Under the pieces are notes generated by a model. That model was not told where the DNA came from, did no database searches, and was given only the letters and a program-made list of their open reading frames with translations. A stretch of DNA of 64,000 bases from Nocardia bovistercoris (GTDB lineage: Bacteria; Actinomycetota; Actinomycetes; Mycobacteriales; Mycobacteriaceae). Shown here piece by piece: positions 1 through 7,263 of this stretch. Positions within the stretch are counted from its first letter, which is position 1; each line of letters starts with the position of its first letter. The position numbers and the translations under genes were made by a program. The DNA is taken from NCBI RefSeq assembly GCF_015674855.1, contig NZ_JADMLG010000023.1, forward strand, positions 41,642 through 105,641, written 5' to 3'.

Positions 1-1110
1 GGCGAGGATCGAGTCGAGCACGCGCGCGGGTATCCGGTCGTCGACCGACAGGCCGCTGCTGTCGTACATGCTCGTGCCGGTCAGGTCGAATCCGGCTTTG
101 CGCAGGGTGTCGCCGACGGCGGTGACCGCGCCTTCGAAGGACGGCTCGTGCCCGGTGACGACGGCGACCTCGCGCCCGATGGTCTCGGCGAGCACATTGT
201 CGGAGTGCACCATCATGTCGCGCAGCCGGTCGCGCAGCGGCGCCGAACGCACCGATGCCAGTTCGGCCGCACCGGCCGCGGCGGTCCCGAGTCGCACCCG
301 ACCCGGGTCGAGTCCGAGTGCACGCGCGAGTTGCCGACCGGCGTCCAGCGCGGGAGTCGAGGTGCGCGGCGAGTATTCGACCAGCGGATCGAGGCGCCCG
401 CCGTCGATCATCACCGCTTCGATGGGCGCGATGGAGCCTTCCGGGATATCGATCGGATCCCAGCCCTTGGCCATGGTCGCGCCCGCGAAGGCCGAGACGT
501 CGACGACCACGGTGTCGATCGGCTTGCCCGAGGTCCTGATCTGGTCCACCAGGTCGGACAGCCGCGCACCGCCCGGGTAGTAGCCTTCGCCGTCGGGCTG
601 CGCGGTGAGCGTCGGGTCGCCGCCGCCGACGAGGACCGCCTCGTTCGGCGACGCGCCCGCCACGACCTTGGTGACCACCCGCTGATCCGAGGGCAGGGTG
701 AGCAGCGCGGCGGCGGTGGTGAGAATCTTCGCGGTGGAGGACGGGATCTGCGGCCTGGTCGGGTCGGCGCCCCACAGGGTGACGCCGCTGTCGGCGTCGG
801 TGACCACGCCGGTGAACGCGCCGAGATCGGGATTGGCGACCACGGGCGCGAGCGCCGCGGCGATGCCCGCCGAACTTGGCGCGGGCGCGGTGGGCGGGGC
901 AGGTACGAGTTTCGGGGCGGGGCGCACCGGCGCGGGCGGTTCGGCGACGGTGAGTCCGCCGTGCCGGAATTCCGGCGTCCACGGTTTCACCACGATCAAT
1001 CCCGCCGCCCCCGCGCCGACCACGACGACGAGCGCGAGGACGAATCCGATCCACATCCGGCGACGCCGTCTGGCGGCCAGATCACCGATGTTGCGTTTAC
1101 TACCAACCAC
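1..1110 (-). CDS. dacB: D-alanyl-D-alanine carboxypeptidase/endopeptidase (PBP4/DacB family), C-terminus cut by window edge
   Basis: Serine peptidase of family S13 that trims peptidoglycan stem peptides outside the membrane. About 370 residues are visible. A short basic N-terminus (five consecutive Arg near residues 14-18) precedes one membrane anchor (about 20-41) and a Pro/Ala-rich linker. The catalytic SxxK motif is S125-T-A-K128, and the second motif SDN lies in MVHSDN near residue 300. The KTG motif would lie beyond the window. I chose GTG at 1110 because an in-frame stop lies a little upstream and AGGGAG precedes it; no better in-frame start follows before the membrane segment. It is divergent from ppa, the arrangement I recall for Rv3627c/Rv3628. 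Function is confident, the exact start less so. Confidence 0.88.
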   Translation of the reverse strand, partial: MVGSKRNIGDLAARRRRRMWIGFVLALVVVVGAGAAGLIVVKPWTPEFRHGGLTVAEPPAPVRPAPKLVPAPPTAPAPSSAGIAAALAPVVANPDLGAFTGVVTDADSGVTLWGADPTRPQIPSSTAKILTTAAALLTLPSDQRVVTKVVAGASPNEAVLVGGGDPTLTAQPDGEGYYPGGARLSDLVDQIRTSGKPIDTVVVDVSAFAGATMAKGWDPIDIPEGSIAPIEAVMIDGGRLDPLVEYSPRTSTPALDAGRQLARALGLDPGRVRLGTAAAGAAELASVRSAPLRDRLRDMMVHSDNVLAETIGREVAVVTGHEPSFEGAVTAVGDTLRKAGFDLTGTSMYDSSGLSVDDRIPARVLDSILA

Positions 1111-1312
1111 TGGCTCGCCGTCTCCCTGACTCCGCCTGCGTGCACCGACCCGGCGCTCGAGCGCGCGGGCGAACCCGCGAACGCTTCCGTGCCCTTCAAA
1201 GTATCGGTCCCGCCGACCACACTATCCTCGTACCGCAACCGTTCCCCCGTACAGCATGGCGAGTCGGCGTGCGCGCCGCGTAGCCGATCAGTGCACCACA
1301 GAAGGAGATGGC

Positions 1313-1804
1313 GTGGAGTTCGACGTCACCATCGAGATCCCCAAGGGTTCCCGCAACAAGTACGAGGTCGATCACGAGACGGGCCGGGTTCGCCTCGACC
1401 GTTTCCTCTACACGTCGATGGTCTACCCGGCCGATTACGGCTTCATCGAGAACACCCTCGGCGAGGACGGCGATCCGCTGGACGCGCTTGTCCTGCTTCC
1501 CGATTCGGTGTTTCCCGGGGTGATCGTCGAGGCTCGTCCCGTCGCGATGTACAAGATGGAGGACGAGGCGGGCGGCGACGCGAAGGTGCTGTGCGTGCCC
1601 GCGGGCGATCCGCGCTGGAACCACATCCAGGATCTCGCGGATGTTCCGGAATTCGAGCTGGCCGCGATCAAGCACTTCTTCGAGCGGTACAAGGACCTCG
1701 AGCCGGGCAAGTTCGTGAAGGGTTCGGAGTGGGTCGGGCGGGCCGAGGCCGAGGCCGAGATCGAGGCTTCGCTGAAGCGTCTGCAGGAGAACGGCGGGCA
1801 CTGA
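1313..1804 (+). CDS. ppa: Inorganic pyrophosphatase
   Basis: Soluble family I pyrophosphatase that hydrolyses PPi to phosphate and pulls biosynthetic reactions forward. The 163-aa length is typical of bacterial Ppa. The family signature with metal-binding Asp residues is clear in GEDGDPLDALVL (about residues 50-61), and the N-terminus MEFDVTIEIPKGSRNKYEVD is canonical. GTG at 1313 is chosen because AAGGAG at 1302-1307 is well spaced from it; the nearby ATG at 1308 is out of frame. It is transcribed away from dacB. A strong hairpin follows the stop codon. Confidence 0.97.
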   Translation: MEFDVTIEIPKGSRNKYEVDHETGRVRLDRFLYTSMVYPADYGFIENTLGEDGDPLDALVLLPDSVFPGVIVEARPVAMYKMEDEAGGDAKVLCVPAGDPRWNHIQDLADVPEFELAAIKHFFERYKDLEPGKFVKGSEWVGRAEAEAEIEASLKRLQENGGH

Positions 1805-1816
1805 TCCGCGACATAC

Positions 1817-1852
1817 GAGAAGGGGCATCCGGTGGTCAGGATGCCCCTTCTC
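1817..1852. terminator. Bidirectional intrinsic-type terminator
   Basis: A perfect 14-bp inverted repeat (arms 1817-1830 and 1839-1852, core AAGGGGCATCC) with an 8-nt loop sits between the convergent ppa and small secreted protein genes. It probably serves both. Confidence 0.8.
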
Positions 1853-1862
1853 TCGCACCACA

Positions 1863-2102
1863 TCAGTAGTAGATGTAGAGATCCCAACCGCTGTAGGTCT
1901 CGACGCACTCCCAGTACCAGCCGCCGGTGGCGGGCGATTCGCCGTCGGCGCGGCAGGCCGCGGCGGTGGCGTAGGTGCCGTAGTAGTAGCCGGTGGAGAC
2001 GGCGTCGTAGTGCGGCGCGGCGGAGGCCGATGCTGCCGTCGACACCCCGGCGACGGCGGCGGTGGCGAGAAGACCGGCCGCGATGATGGATTTGATTCGC
2101 AT
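1863..2102 (-). CDS. Small secreted protein of unknown function
   Basis: Predicted 79-aa exported protein. The N-terminus MRIKSIIAAGLLATAAVAGV followed by Ala/Ser residues is a Sec signal peptide with likely cleavage near ASA-AP. The mature part is about 50 residues, Tyr/Trp-rich, with two Cys (CRAD and WECVE) that could form a disulfide. ATG at 2102 is preceded by CAGGAG. The frame extends further upstream, but that extension is low-quality and would hide the signal peptide. No family recognised. Confidence 0.7.
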   Translation of the reverse strand: MRIKSIIAAGLLATAAVAGVSTAASASAAPHYDAVSTGYYYGTYATAAACRADGESPATGGWYWECVETYSGWDLYIYY

Positions 2103-2268
2103 GTTCGTTGCTCCTGTGGAGTGCGCTGTGTTTCCGACGAGAATCACGTTAAAGACGCGAAGCCCTCGAAACAGCCACCCCAAGGGTTGGGCGAACCCCT
2201 CCCTCGGGAGATTCACCCTCCCCACCCTTGGTGGGGCGTTTTCCCACCTCACCAAGGGTATTTGCGCT

Positions 2269-4059
2269 CTAGACGGAACCGCTTCCCCGTGCTTGCGCGC
2301 CGTCGGCGTCGGCGTCGGGCGGGTTGATCGATTCGCCGCCCGCGAGCGGCAGCCCGGTCTGCTCGACCATGCGCACCTCGGCGTCGAGCGCCGATTTCGC
2401 CGCGGCTTCGCCGTTGGCCGCCTGCATGCCCGCGACCATGCGCAGCGGCAGTTCCTTCCAGAACAGCACGAGCACGAATCCGACCAGCGCCACCGCCATG
2501 GCGGCGAGGAACACCGTCGACATCGAATTCGCGAAACCGACCTGGAACGGGCGGGCCAGCGCGGGACTCAACTGCTGGATGATCGAACTGTCCTCGAGCA
2601 CCTTGCCCGCCGCCGAGGTGTCGTGCGCCAGTAGCCCGTTGGACAGGGCGACGTCGGCCGGGTTGCCACTGCGCGCGCCGTCGGCCAGCGCCCGCTGGAA
2701 TTCCGGATCGCTTGCCGCGGAACGCAGTTCACCGGAGATGTTCGGGGTCATGCGGGCGAAAAGGATCGAGAGGAAGACCGCGACGCCGAAGGTGCCGCCG
2801 ATCTGCCGGAAGAAGGTCGCGGCGGCCGTCGACACGCCCATGTCCTTGGCGGGCAACGCGTTCTGCAGTGCCAGGGTGAGCGGCTGCATCAGGTTGCCGA
2901 GCCCGAATCCGGTGCAGGCCATGAAGAGCATCGCCACCCACAGCGGGCTGTCGGCGTCGAGGAAGTGCAGCAGGAACAGGCCGACGGTGAGGGTGGCCGC
3001 GCCGATGAACGGGTAGCGCCAGTAACGCCCGGTGCGCGAGATCAGCTGGCCCGAGATCACCGATCCGGTCATCATGCCGAGCACCATCGGCAGCATCTCC
3101 AGACCCGCGACGGTCGGGCTCGCACCCTTGATGACCTGGAGGTATTGCGGCAGCAGCGCGATACCGCCGAACATGGCCGCACCCGAGACGAACGAGATGA
3201 CGACGCCGAGCGCGAAGGTCCGGTTGCCGAAGATCCGCAGCGGTATCAGCGCCGCATCCTTCAATCCCCGTTCCACCAGCACGAATCCGACGATGCCGAG
3301 CACGCCGAGCACACAACAGGACACCGAAGCCGCACTGCCCCAACCCCATGCGTGGCCCTGTTCGGCCACCACGAGCAGCGGCACGATGCCGACCGCGAGC
3401 ACGAGCACGCCGAGCCAGTCGACCCGGTCGCTGGAATGCGGTTTCTTCGGCAGTCGCAGCACCCGCGACACCACAGCGAGCGCGACCAGCCCGAGCGGCA
3501 CGTTCACCAGGAACACCCAGCGCCAGCCGCTGACGCCGAGCAGCGAACCCTGTCCGGCGAGCACGCCGCCGAGCACCGGCCCGATGACACTCGACGTGCC
3601 GAACACCGCGAGGAAATACCCCTGGTAGCGGGCCCGTTCGCGGGGACTGACGATATCGCCGAGGATGGCCAGCGCCAACGACATGAGCCCGCCCGCGCCG
3701 AGTCCCTGGAAGGCGCGGAACGCGGCGAGTTGATACATGGTCTGCGCCAGCGTGCACAGCAGCGAGCCGACCACGAAGATGACGATCGCCACCATGAAGA
3801 ACGGCTTGCGGCCGTACATGTCCGACAGCTTGCCGTAGAGCGGGGTGGTGAGGGTCGCGGTGATCAGATAGGCGGTGGTTGCCCACGCCTGCATGGAGTA
3901 GCCGTTGAGGTCGTCGGCGATGGTGCGGATGGCCGTCGCCACGATGGTCTGGTCGAGTGCGGCCAGCAACATGCCGAGCATGAGGCCGCTGAGGATGGTG
4001 AGGATCTGTCTGTGGCTGAAACTCGCGGGAGCTTCGGTCACCGGCGGTGCTGTGGTCAC
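2269..4059 (-). CDS. DHA2-type MFS drug efflux transporter
   Basis: Inner-membrane proton-driven multidrug exporter of the EmrB/QacA (14-TM) class, 596 aa. Visible marks are the start of TM1 with LAALDQTIVATA (the D residue of motif D1), motif A between TM2 and TM3 (GKLSDMYGRKP), and motif C region GPVLGGVLAGQG. The C-terminal tail is hydrophilic, about 60 residues. The start is GTG, overlapping the stop of the upstream MarR gene by 4 bp, so the pair is translationally coupled. Regulation is probably by that MarR protein through the palindrome at 4643-4678. The substrate cannot be told. Confidence 0.92.
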   Translation of the reverse strand: MTTAPPVTEAPASFSHRQILTILSGLMLGMLLAALDQTIVATAIRTIADDLNGYSMQAWATTAYLITATLTTPLYGKLSDMYGRKPFFMVAIVIFVVGSLLCTLAQTMYQLAAFRAFQGLGAGGLMSLALAILGDIVSPRERARYQGYFLAVFGTSSVIGPVLGGVLAGQGSLLGVSGWRWVFLVNVPLGLVALAVVSRVLRLPKKPHSSDRVDWLGVLVLAVGIVPLLVVAEQGHAWGWGSAASVSCCVLGVLGIVGFVLVERGLKDAALIPLRIFGNRTFALGVVISFVSGAAMFGGIALLPQYLQVIKGASPTVAGLEMLPMVLGMMTGSVISGQLISRTGRYWRYPFIGAATLTVGLFLLHFLDADSPLWVAMLFMACTGFGLGNLMQPLTLALQNALPAKDMGVSTAAATFFRQIGGTFGVAVFLSILFARMTPNISGELRSAASDPEFQRALADGARSGNPADVALSNGLLAHDTSAAGKVLEDSSIIQQLSPALARPFQVGFANSMSTVFLAAMAVALVGFVLVLFWKELPLRMVAGMQAANGEAAAKSALDAEVRMVEQTGLPLAGGESINPPDADADGAQARGSGSV

Positions 4060-4631
4060 GAATCGTTCTCCGTCTCACTGGTTTTCGCGTACTGATCGCG
4101 CGGAGCCGAGCGACCCTGATTTTGCGGAGCCGAGCGACCCTGATTTGCCGGGGCCGAGCGACTGTCGTCACGGAGCAACGCGACCATGTCCGGGCGCGCG
4201 CTGTCGAAGTCGTCTGTGAAGCGGCGCAGCAGGTCGGCGAACGTCGCCCGCTGTCGCGGCGTCCACGACGCCATGACGCGCGCGAGGTTCTCGTGGCGGC
4301 GGCGCCGGATTCGTTCGGCGACCTCGCGGCCGAGGTCGGTGACGGCGAGGACGGAGGCCCTGCCGTCGGTGGGGTCGGCCGTGCGCTCGACGAGGTCGCG
4401 CTCGACGAGCATGGCGACCTGCCTGCTGACGGTGGAGGCGTCGCTGTGCACGGCTTCGGCGAGCGCGCCGGAGCGCATCGGCCCTTCCTGGACCAGCCGG
4501 AACAGGACGACGAAGGCGGCCGGGTCCACACCGTCCTTGGTGCGGATGTGCGCCGCGGTGCGCTCCCGAATCCGCTGCAACCGGGTCAGTTGCACCGCGA
4601 TCGTGTCGATCGACCGATCCTCCGCCTCCAC
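4056..4631 (-). CDS. MarR-family transcriptional regulator of the adjacent efflux pump
   Basis: Winged-helix dimeric repressor, 191 aa with the GTG start at 4631. The DNA-binding core is visible as GALAEAVHSDASTVSRQVAMLV followed by the wing with TDGRA. A TTG in frame at 4658 would lie inside the palindromic operator and is rejected; GTG 4631 has AAAGG just upstream. The C-terminus carries a tandem repeat (GRSAP followed by xNQ, three copies) encoded by 24-bp DNA repeats. It overlaps the MFS gene start by 4 bp. Ligand unknown. Confidence 0.88.
   Translation of the reverse strand: MEAEDRSIDTIAVQLTRLQRIRERTAAHIRTKDGVDPAAFVVLFRLVQEGPMRSGALAEAVHSDASTVSRQVAMLVERDLVERTADPTDGRASVLAVTDLGREVAERIRRRRHENLARVMASWTPRQRATFADLLRRFTDDFDSARPDMVALLRDDSRSAPANQGRSAPQNQGRSAPRDQYAKTSETENDS
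4100..4165. repeat. Three 24-bp tandem repeats inside the marR-like gene
   Basis: The unit GGAGCCGAGCGACCCTGATT occurs twice almost perfectly and a third time degenerately. It encodes the octad GRSAPxNQ at the regulator's C-terminus. This is a likely site of copy-number variation between strains. Confidence 0.8.
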
Positions 4632-4642
4632 ACTTCCGCCTT

Positions 4643-4678
4643 TACTTGCGTCAAACAATTAGTTGTGTGACGCAAGTA
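4643..4678. promoter_or_regulatory. 36-bp palindromic operator of the MarR/MFS operon
   Basis: Outer arms TACTTGCGTCA and TGACGCAAGTA pair perfectly (11 bp). Inner arms ACAA and TTGT extend the dyad across one mismatch to a TTAG centre. It lies just upstream of the MarR ribosome binding site, the expected place for autorepression. Confidence 0.75.
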
Positions 4679-4719
4679 TGTAGCGGCGTTAACGAGATAT
4701 GCAAACGATTATGGCGGCC

Positions 4720-5541
4720 CTACCGCCCCTCGAAGCGCGGCTCCCGCTTCTCGAAGACCGCCGTGATGGCCTCCGTCAGATCCTCCGACGGCAGGAACGC
4801 CGCGTTCCACGCCGAGACATACCGCAGCCCGGCCGCGACGGTGTCCTTGGTGCGCTGCTCCACCACGTCCTTGATGCCCTGCACCACCAGCGGCGGATTC
4901 GCGGCGATCTCGCGCGCCAGCGCGTGCGCCGCGTCCAACACCGCGTCCTGATCCGCGTAGACGTCGTTGACCAGGCCGATCTTCTCCGCACGCGCGGCAT
5001 CGATATCCTTGCCCGTATACGCGAGCTCGCGCAGGTGCCCCTCGCCGATGATGCCGGGCAGCCGGTGCAGCGAACCGATATCGGCCACGATCGCCACCTT
5101 CGCCTCCCGCAGACTGAACTTGGCGTCCGCACTGGCCAGGCGGATATCGGCGGCCGCGATCAGATCCAGTCCGCCGCCGATGCACCACCCGGACACCGCC
5201 GCGATCACCGGCTTGCGGCAATCGGCCACCGCCGTCACCGACGCCTGCATCTTGCGCACCTCGGCCAGGAACTCCGAGCGCGGCGCGGCGAAAGCCCGAT
5301 CCGCCAGCAGCGACCCGAACGTCGCCGACATCGCGGGCAGATCGAGGCCGTAGGAGAAATTCCTGCCGGAACCCGTGAGCACGATCGCCCGCACCTCGGG
5401 ATCGGCGTCGAGTTCGGCGCAGATCTCCGGCAGCTCCCGCCAGAAATCCGGTCCCATCGCATTGCCCTTGCCGGGACCGATCAATGTCACCGCGGCGACG
5501 TGGTCCTTGATCTCGACGGTGAAAGCCTGCCAGTCAGTCAT
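4720..5541 (-). CDS. Enoyl-CoA hydratase/isomerase (crotonase) family protein
   Basis: Cytosolic 273-aa crotonase-fold enzyme acting on acyl-CoA, probably in beta-oxidation. Oxyanion-hole segments are visible: GSGRNFSYGLDLPAMS (about residues 57-72) and VSGWCIGGGLDLIAAADIRLA (about 115-135), the latter typical of the family. The likely catalytic acid lies in FSLREAKVAIVADIGSL, but by eye I cannot assign both Glu residues of a true hydratase. ATG 5541 begins MTDWQAF and is preferred over a Pro-rich upstream extension. Its 3' end abuts the MarR promoter region; it is not obviously in an operon. Confidence 0.88.
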   Translation of the reverse strand: MTDWQAFTVEIKDHVAAVTLIGPGKGNAMGPDFWRELPEICAELDADPEVRAIVLTGSGRNFSYGLDLPAMSATFGSLLADRAFAAPRSEFLAEVRKMQASVTAVADCRKPVIAAVSGWCIGGGLDLIAAADIRLASADAKFSLREAKVAIVADIGSLHRLPGIIGEGHLRELAYTGKDIDAARAEKIGLVNDVYADQDAVLDAAHALAREIAANPPLVVQGIKDVVEQRTKDTVAAGLRYVSAWNAAFLPSEDLTEAITAVFEKREPRFEGR

Positions 5542-5725
5542 TTGTACAGCGTATCGAGAAGGCGTCGCGCGCTGCCATGATCCCGGCGAACCCGGCACGG
5601 GCGAATCCTGAATCGGCCAGATAAACATCATGCAAAATCGGTGTGGCGCAGTAGCTCCGACAGCGCCTCCGACCTGATGATTGGCGAGTCAGCAAACCCT
5701 ACGTCACCGGGTTCGGAGAGCACAC

Positions 5726-6046
5726 ATGCTGATCCACCGCGGAATCGGTCTCGACCGGTTCAACACACTGCCGCGCGCGCGTGCCGTGCACGCGCTCTTC
5801 GCCTGCTGCGGCAACGTCACCTGGGCGGTCACCCTCGTCGACGCGCGCCCCTACGCCGACCGGGACAAGCTCCTGGCCGAAGCCGACCTCGAACTGCTCG
5901 CGCTGTCGCAGACCGACCTCGACCGCGCCCTCGACGCCGTACCCGCCGAACAGCTATCCGGACGCACCATCACCGAACTGGCGCGGGTCACCCGCGAACG
6001 CATCGACCGGATGCTCGGCCCGGCCGAGGGATATCCGGAGTACTGA
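5726..6046 (+). CDS. OHCU decarboxylase (UraD)-like domain protein, short
   Basis: 106-aa protein whose residues about 14-75 resemble the N-terminal half of 2-oxo-4-hydroxy-4-carboxy-5-ureidoimidazoline decarboxylase: LPRARAVHALFACCGNVTWA, then ARPYADRDKLLAEAD. The family is usually about 165 aa. The segment with the catalytic HPRIG motif is absent here, so this is probably not an active urate-pathway enzyme, and no uricase or allantoinase gene is nearby. ATG 5726 follows GGAGAG. Function unknown. Confidence 0.65.
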   Translation: MLIHRGIGLDRFNTLPRARAVHALFACCGNVTWAVTLVDARPYADRDKLLAEADLELLALSQTDLDRALDAVPAEQLSGRTITELARVTRERIDRMLGPAEGYPEY

Positions 6047-6086
6047 ACACCCGGCGCGGCGCCGGTGCGGGCTCTACCCTGGTGCC

Positions 6087-6563
6087 ATGCGCAGGGCTTC
6101 GCTACCCCCGGTCGCCTGCCGGGTATCGGACACGTTGATCGCGCGTGGACATCACGGCGTCATCGTCAGCCAGCCCGCGCCGACCCCCACCGCCGAGGAC
6201 GCGGCGCGCGCACTGCGCGTCGACGTCGGCGCGATCACCGAATCACTGGTGTTCCTGCTCGACGACGATCCGGTGCTGCTGCTGGTGTCGGGCGCGCATC
6301 AGGTCGACCTGGATCGCACCGGCGACCGGATGGAAGGCGTGCTGACCCCCGCGCCCGCGCGCATGGTGCGCGAGGTCACCGGGCAGCCGATCGGCGGCGT
6401 CGCCCCGGTCGGCCATCCCACCAACCTGCCCACCTGGGTCGACAACGCGCTGTCCGGGCACCGGGAGGTGTGGGCGGCGGGCGGTCACCCGAACACCGTG
6501 TTCCGCACATCTTTTCGCGAGCTGGTGCGGATCACCGCCGGACTCCCGATCGACGTCGACTGA
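6087..6563 (+). CDS. YbaK/EbsC (aminoacyl-tRNA deacylase-like) family protein
   Basis: 158-aa cytosolic protein resembling the YbaK/ProX editing domain, which hydrolyses mischarged aminoacyl-tRNA. Family features visible are TAEDAARALRVDVGAITESLVF, a central hydrophobic strand LLLVSGAHQVDLDR, the motif IGGVAPVGHP (corresponding to the conserved GGxxPxG loop) and a final VWAAGGHPNTVFR segment. The transcript looks leaderless: TACCCT at 6075-6080 is placed 7 nt before ATG 6087. Substrate tRNA cannot be told. Confidence 0.85.
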   Translation: MRRASLPPVACRVSDTLIARGHHGVIVSQPAPTPTAEDAARALRVDVGAITESLVFLLDDDPVLLLVSGAHQVDLDRTGDRMEGVLTPAPARMVREVTGQPIGGVAPVGHPTNLPTWVDNALSGHREVWAAGGHPNTVFRTSFRELVRITAGLPIDVD

Positions 6564-6580
6564 GACGCGATGGCGACCCG

Positions 6581-7180
6581 TCAGCCCAGGTCGAGCGCCG
6601 AGAACTTGATCTCGACCGGAAATGGCCCGGTCAGCCGCAGCACACCCTGATGCGTCTCGGCGAGCCGATAGCTGCGGCTGGCCCACTCGAGCCGGTACTC
6701 CTGCACGATCTTCACCCGGCGCTCGGCATCGAGATGGACCACGAGGTAGATCGGGATCCCTTCGTGGGCGTATTCGGCCCGCTTGTCGACAGTGTCGGTG
6801 TACTCCGAACCCGGCGACACCACCTCCGCGACGAGCAGGACATCCTCGGTCGTGAGTTTCCGATCATCATCGATGCAGTGGTGCAGCGCCACGTCGGGTC
6901 GCCGGAACGAGAAGCCAGGACTTCCGGGGCGGCTGTTCACATAGTGCATCTCGAAGTGGGTGACGACCCCCATGCACGGGTGCTCGGGGCGCGCGGCTTC
7001 GAGAGAGTTGGCCAGGCGCCGCGCGACATTGTTGTGCTGCAAGCTGCCGCTGCGGCAGAACTGCACGTGACCGTCGAGCACTTCTATCTGCCTGCGCACC
7101 TCGTCCGGGAGCGCGTCGTAGGCCGCCTCGGTGATCACGAGCGCACCGGGATCTGCGGCCCACGCGGGCAATATGGTCAT
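6581..7180 (-). CDS. Uma2-family (DUF820) putative PD-(D/E)xK nuclease
   Basis: 199-aa protein with the DUF820/Uma2 arrangement: an N-terminal helix region, SRRPDVAL-like strand (FRRPDVALHH, about residues 93-102), then LLVAEVVSPGSEYTDTVDKR, where D, E and K of the restriction-nuclease-like core are aligned (D in RPD, E in AEVVSP, K in DKR). It ends in a beta-rich tail. Such genes are common and multicopy in actinobacteria and cyanobacteria with no firm biological role. It is convergent with the YbaK-like gene (18-bp gap). Confidence 0.85.
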   Translation of the reverse strand: MTILPAWAADPGALVITEAAYDALPDEVRRQIEVLDGHVQFCRSGSLQHNNVARRLANSLEAARPEHPCMGVVTHFEMHYVNSRPGSPGFSFRRPDVALHHCIDDDRKLTTEDVLLVAEVVSPGSEYTDTVDKRAEYAHEGIPIYLVVHLDAERRVKIVQEYRLEWASRSYRLAETHQGVLRLTGPFPVEIKFSALDLG

Positions 7181-7235
7181 CCGGCCCCACCTCGGATCTA
7201 GTCGGCGATTCGCCGCATTTTACCTGGCGAGGTAG

Positions 7236-7257
7236 CGGTTACCGTGCACGGTAACCG
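7236..7257. promoter_or_regulatory. Perfect 22-bp palindrome
   Basis: CGGTTACCGTG and its exact complement meet at a CGTGCACG centre with no loop. It sits between the 3' end of the class V aminotransferase gene and the 5' end of the Uma2 gene. It could be an operator for the latter or a terminator stem for the former; lack of a loop and U-tract favours a protein-binding site. Confidence 0.5.
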
Positions 7258-7263
7258 TGGGGC

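Noticed and set aside
148..1869. Long plus-strand open frame over dacB and ppa
   Set aside because: Arg/Gly-rich translation typical of the wrong frame of high-GC DNA; dacB (minus) and ppa (another frame) explain the region.
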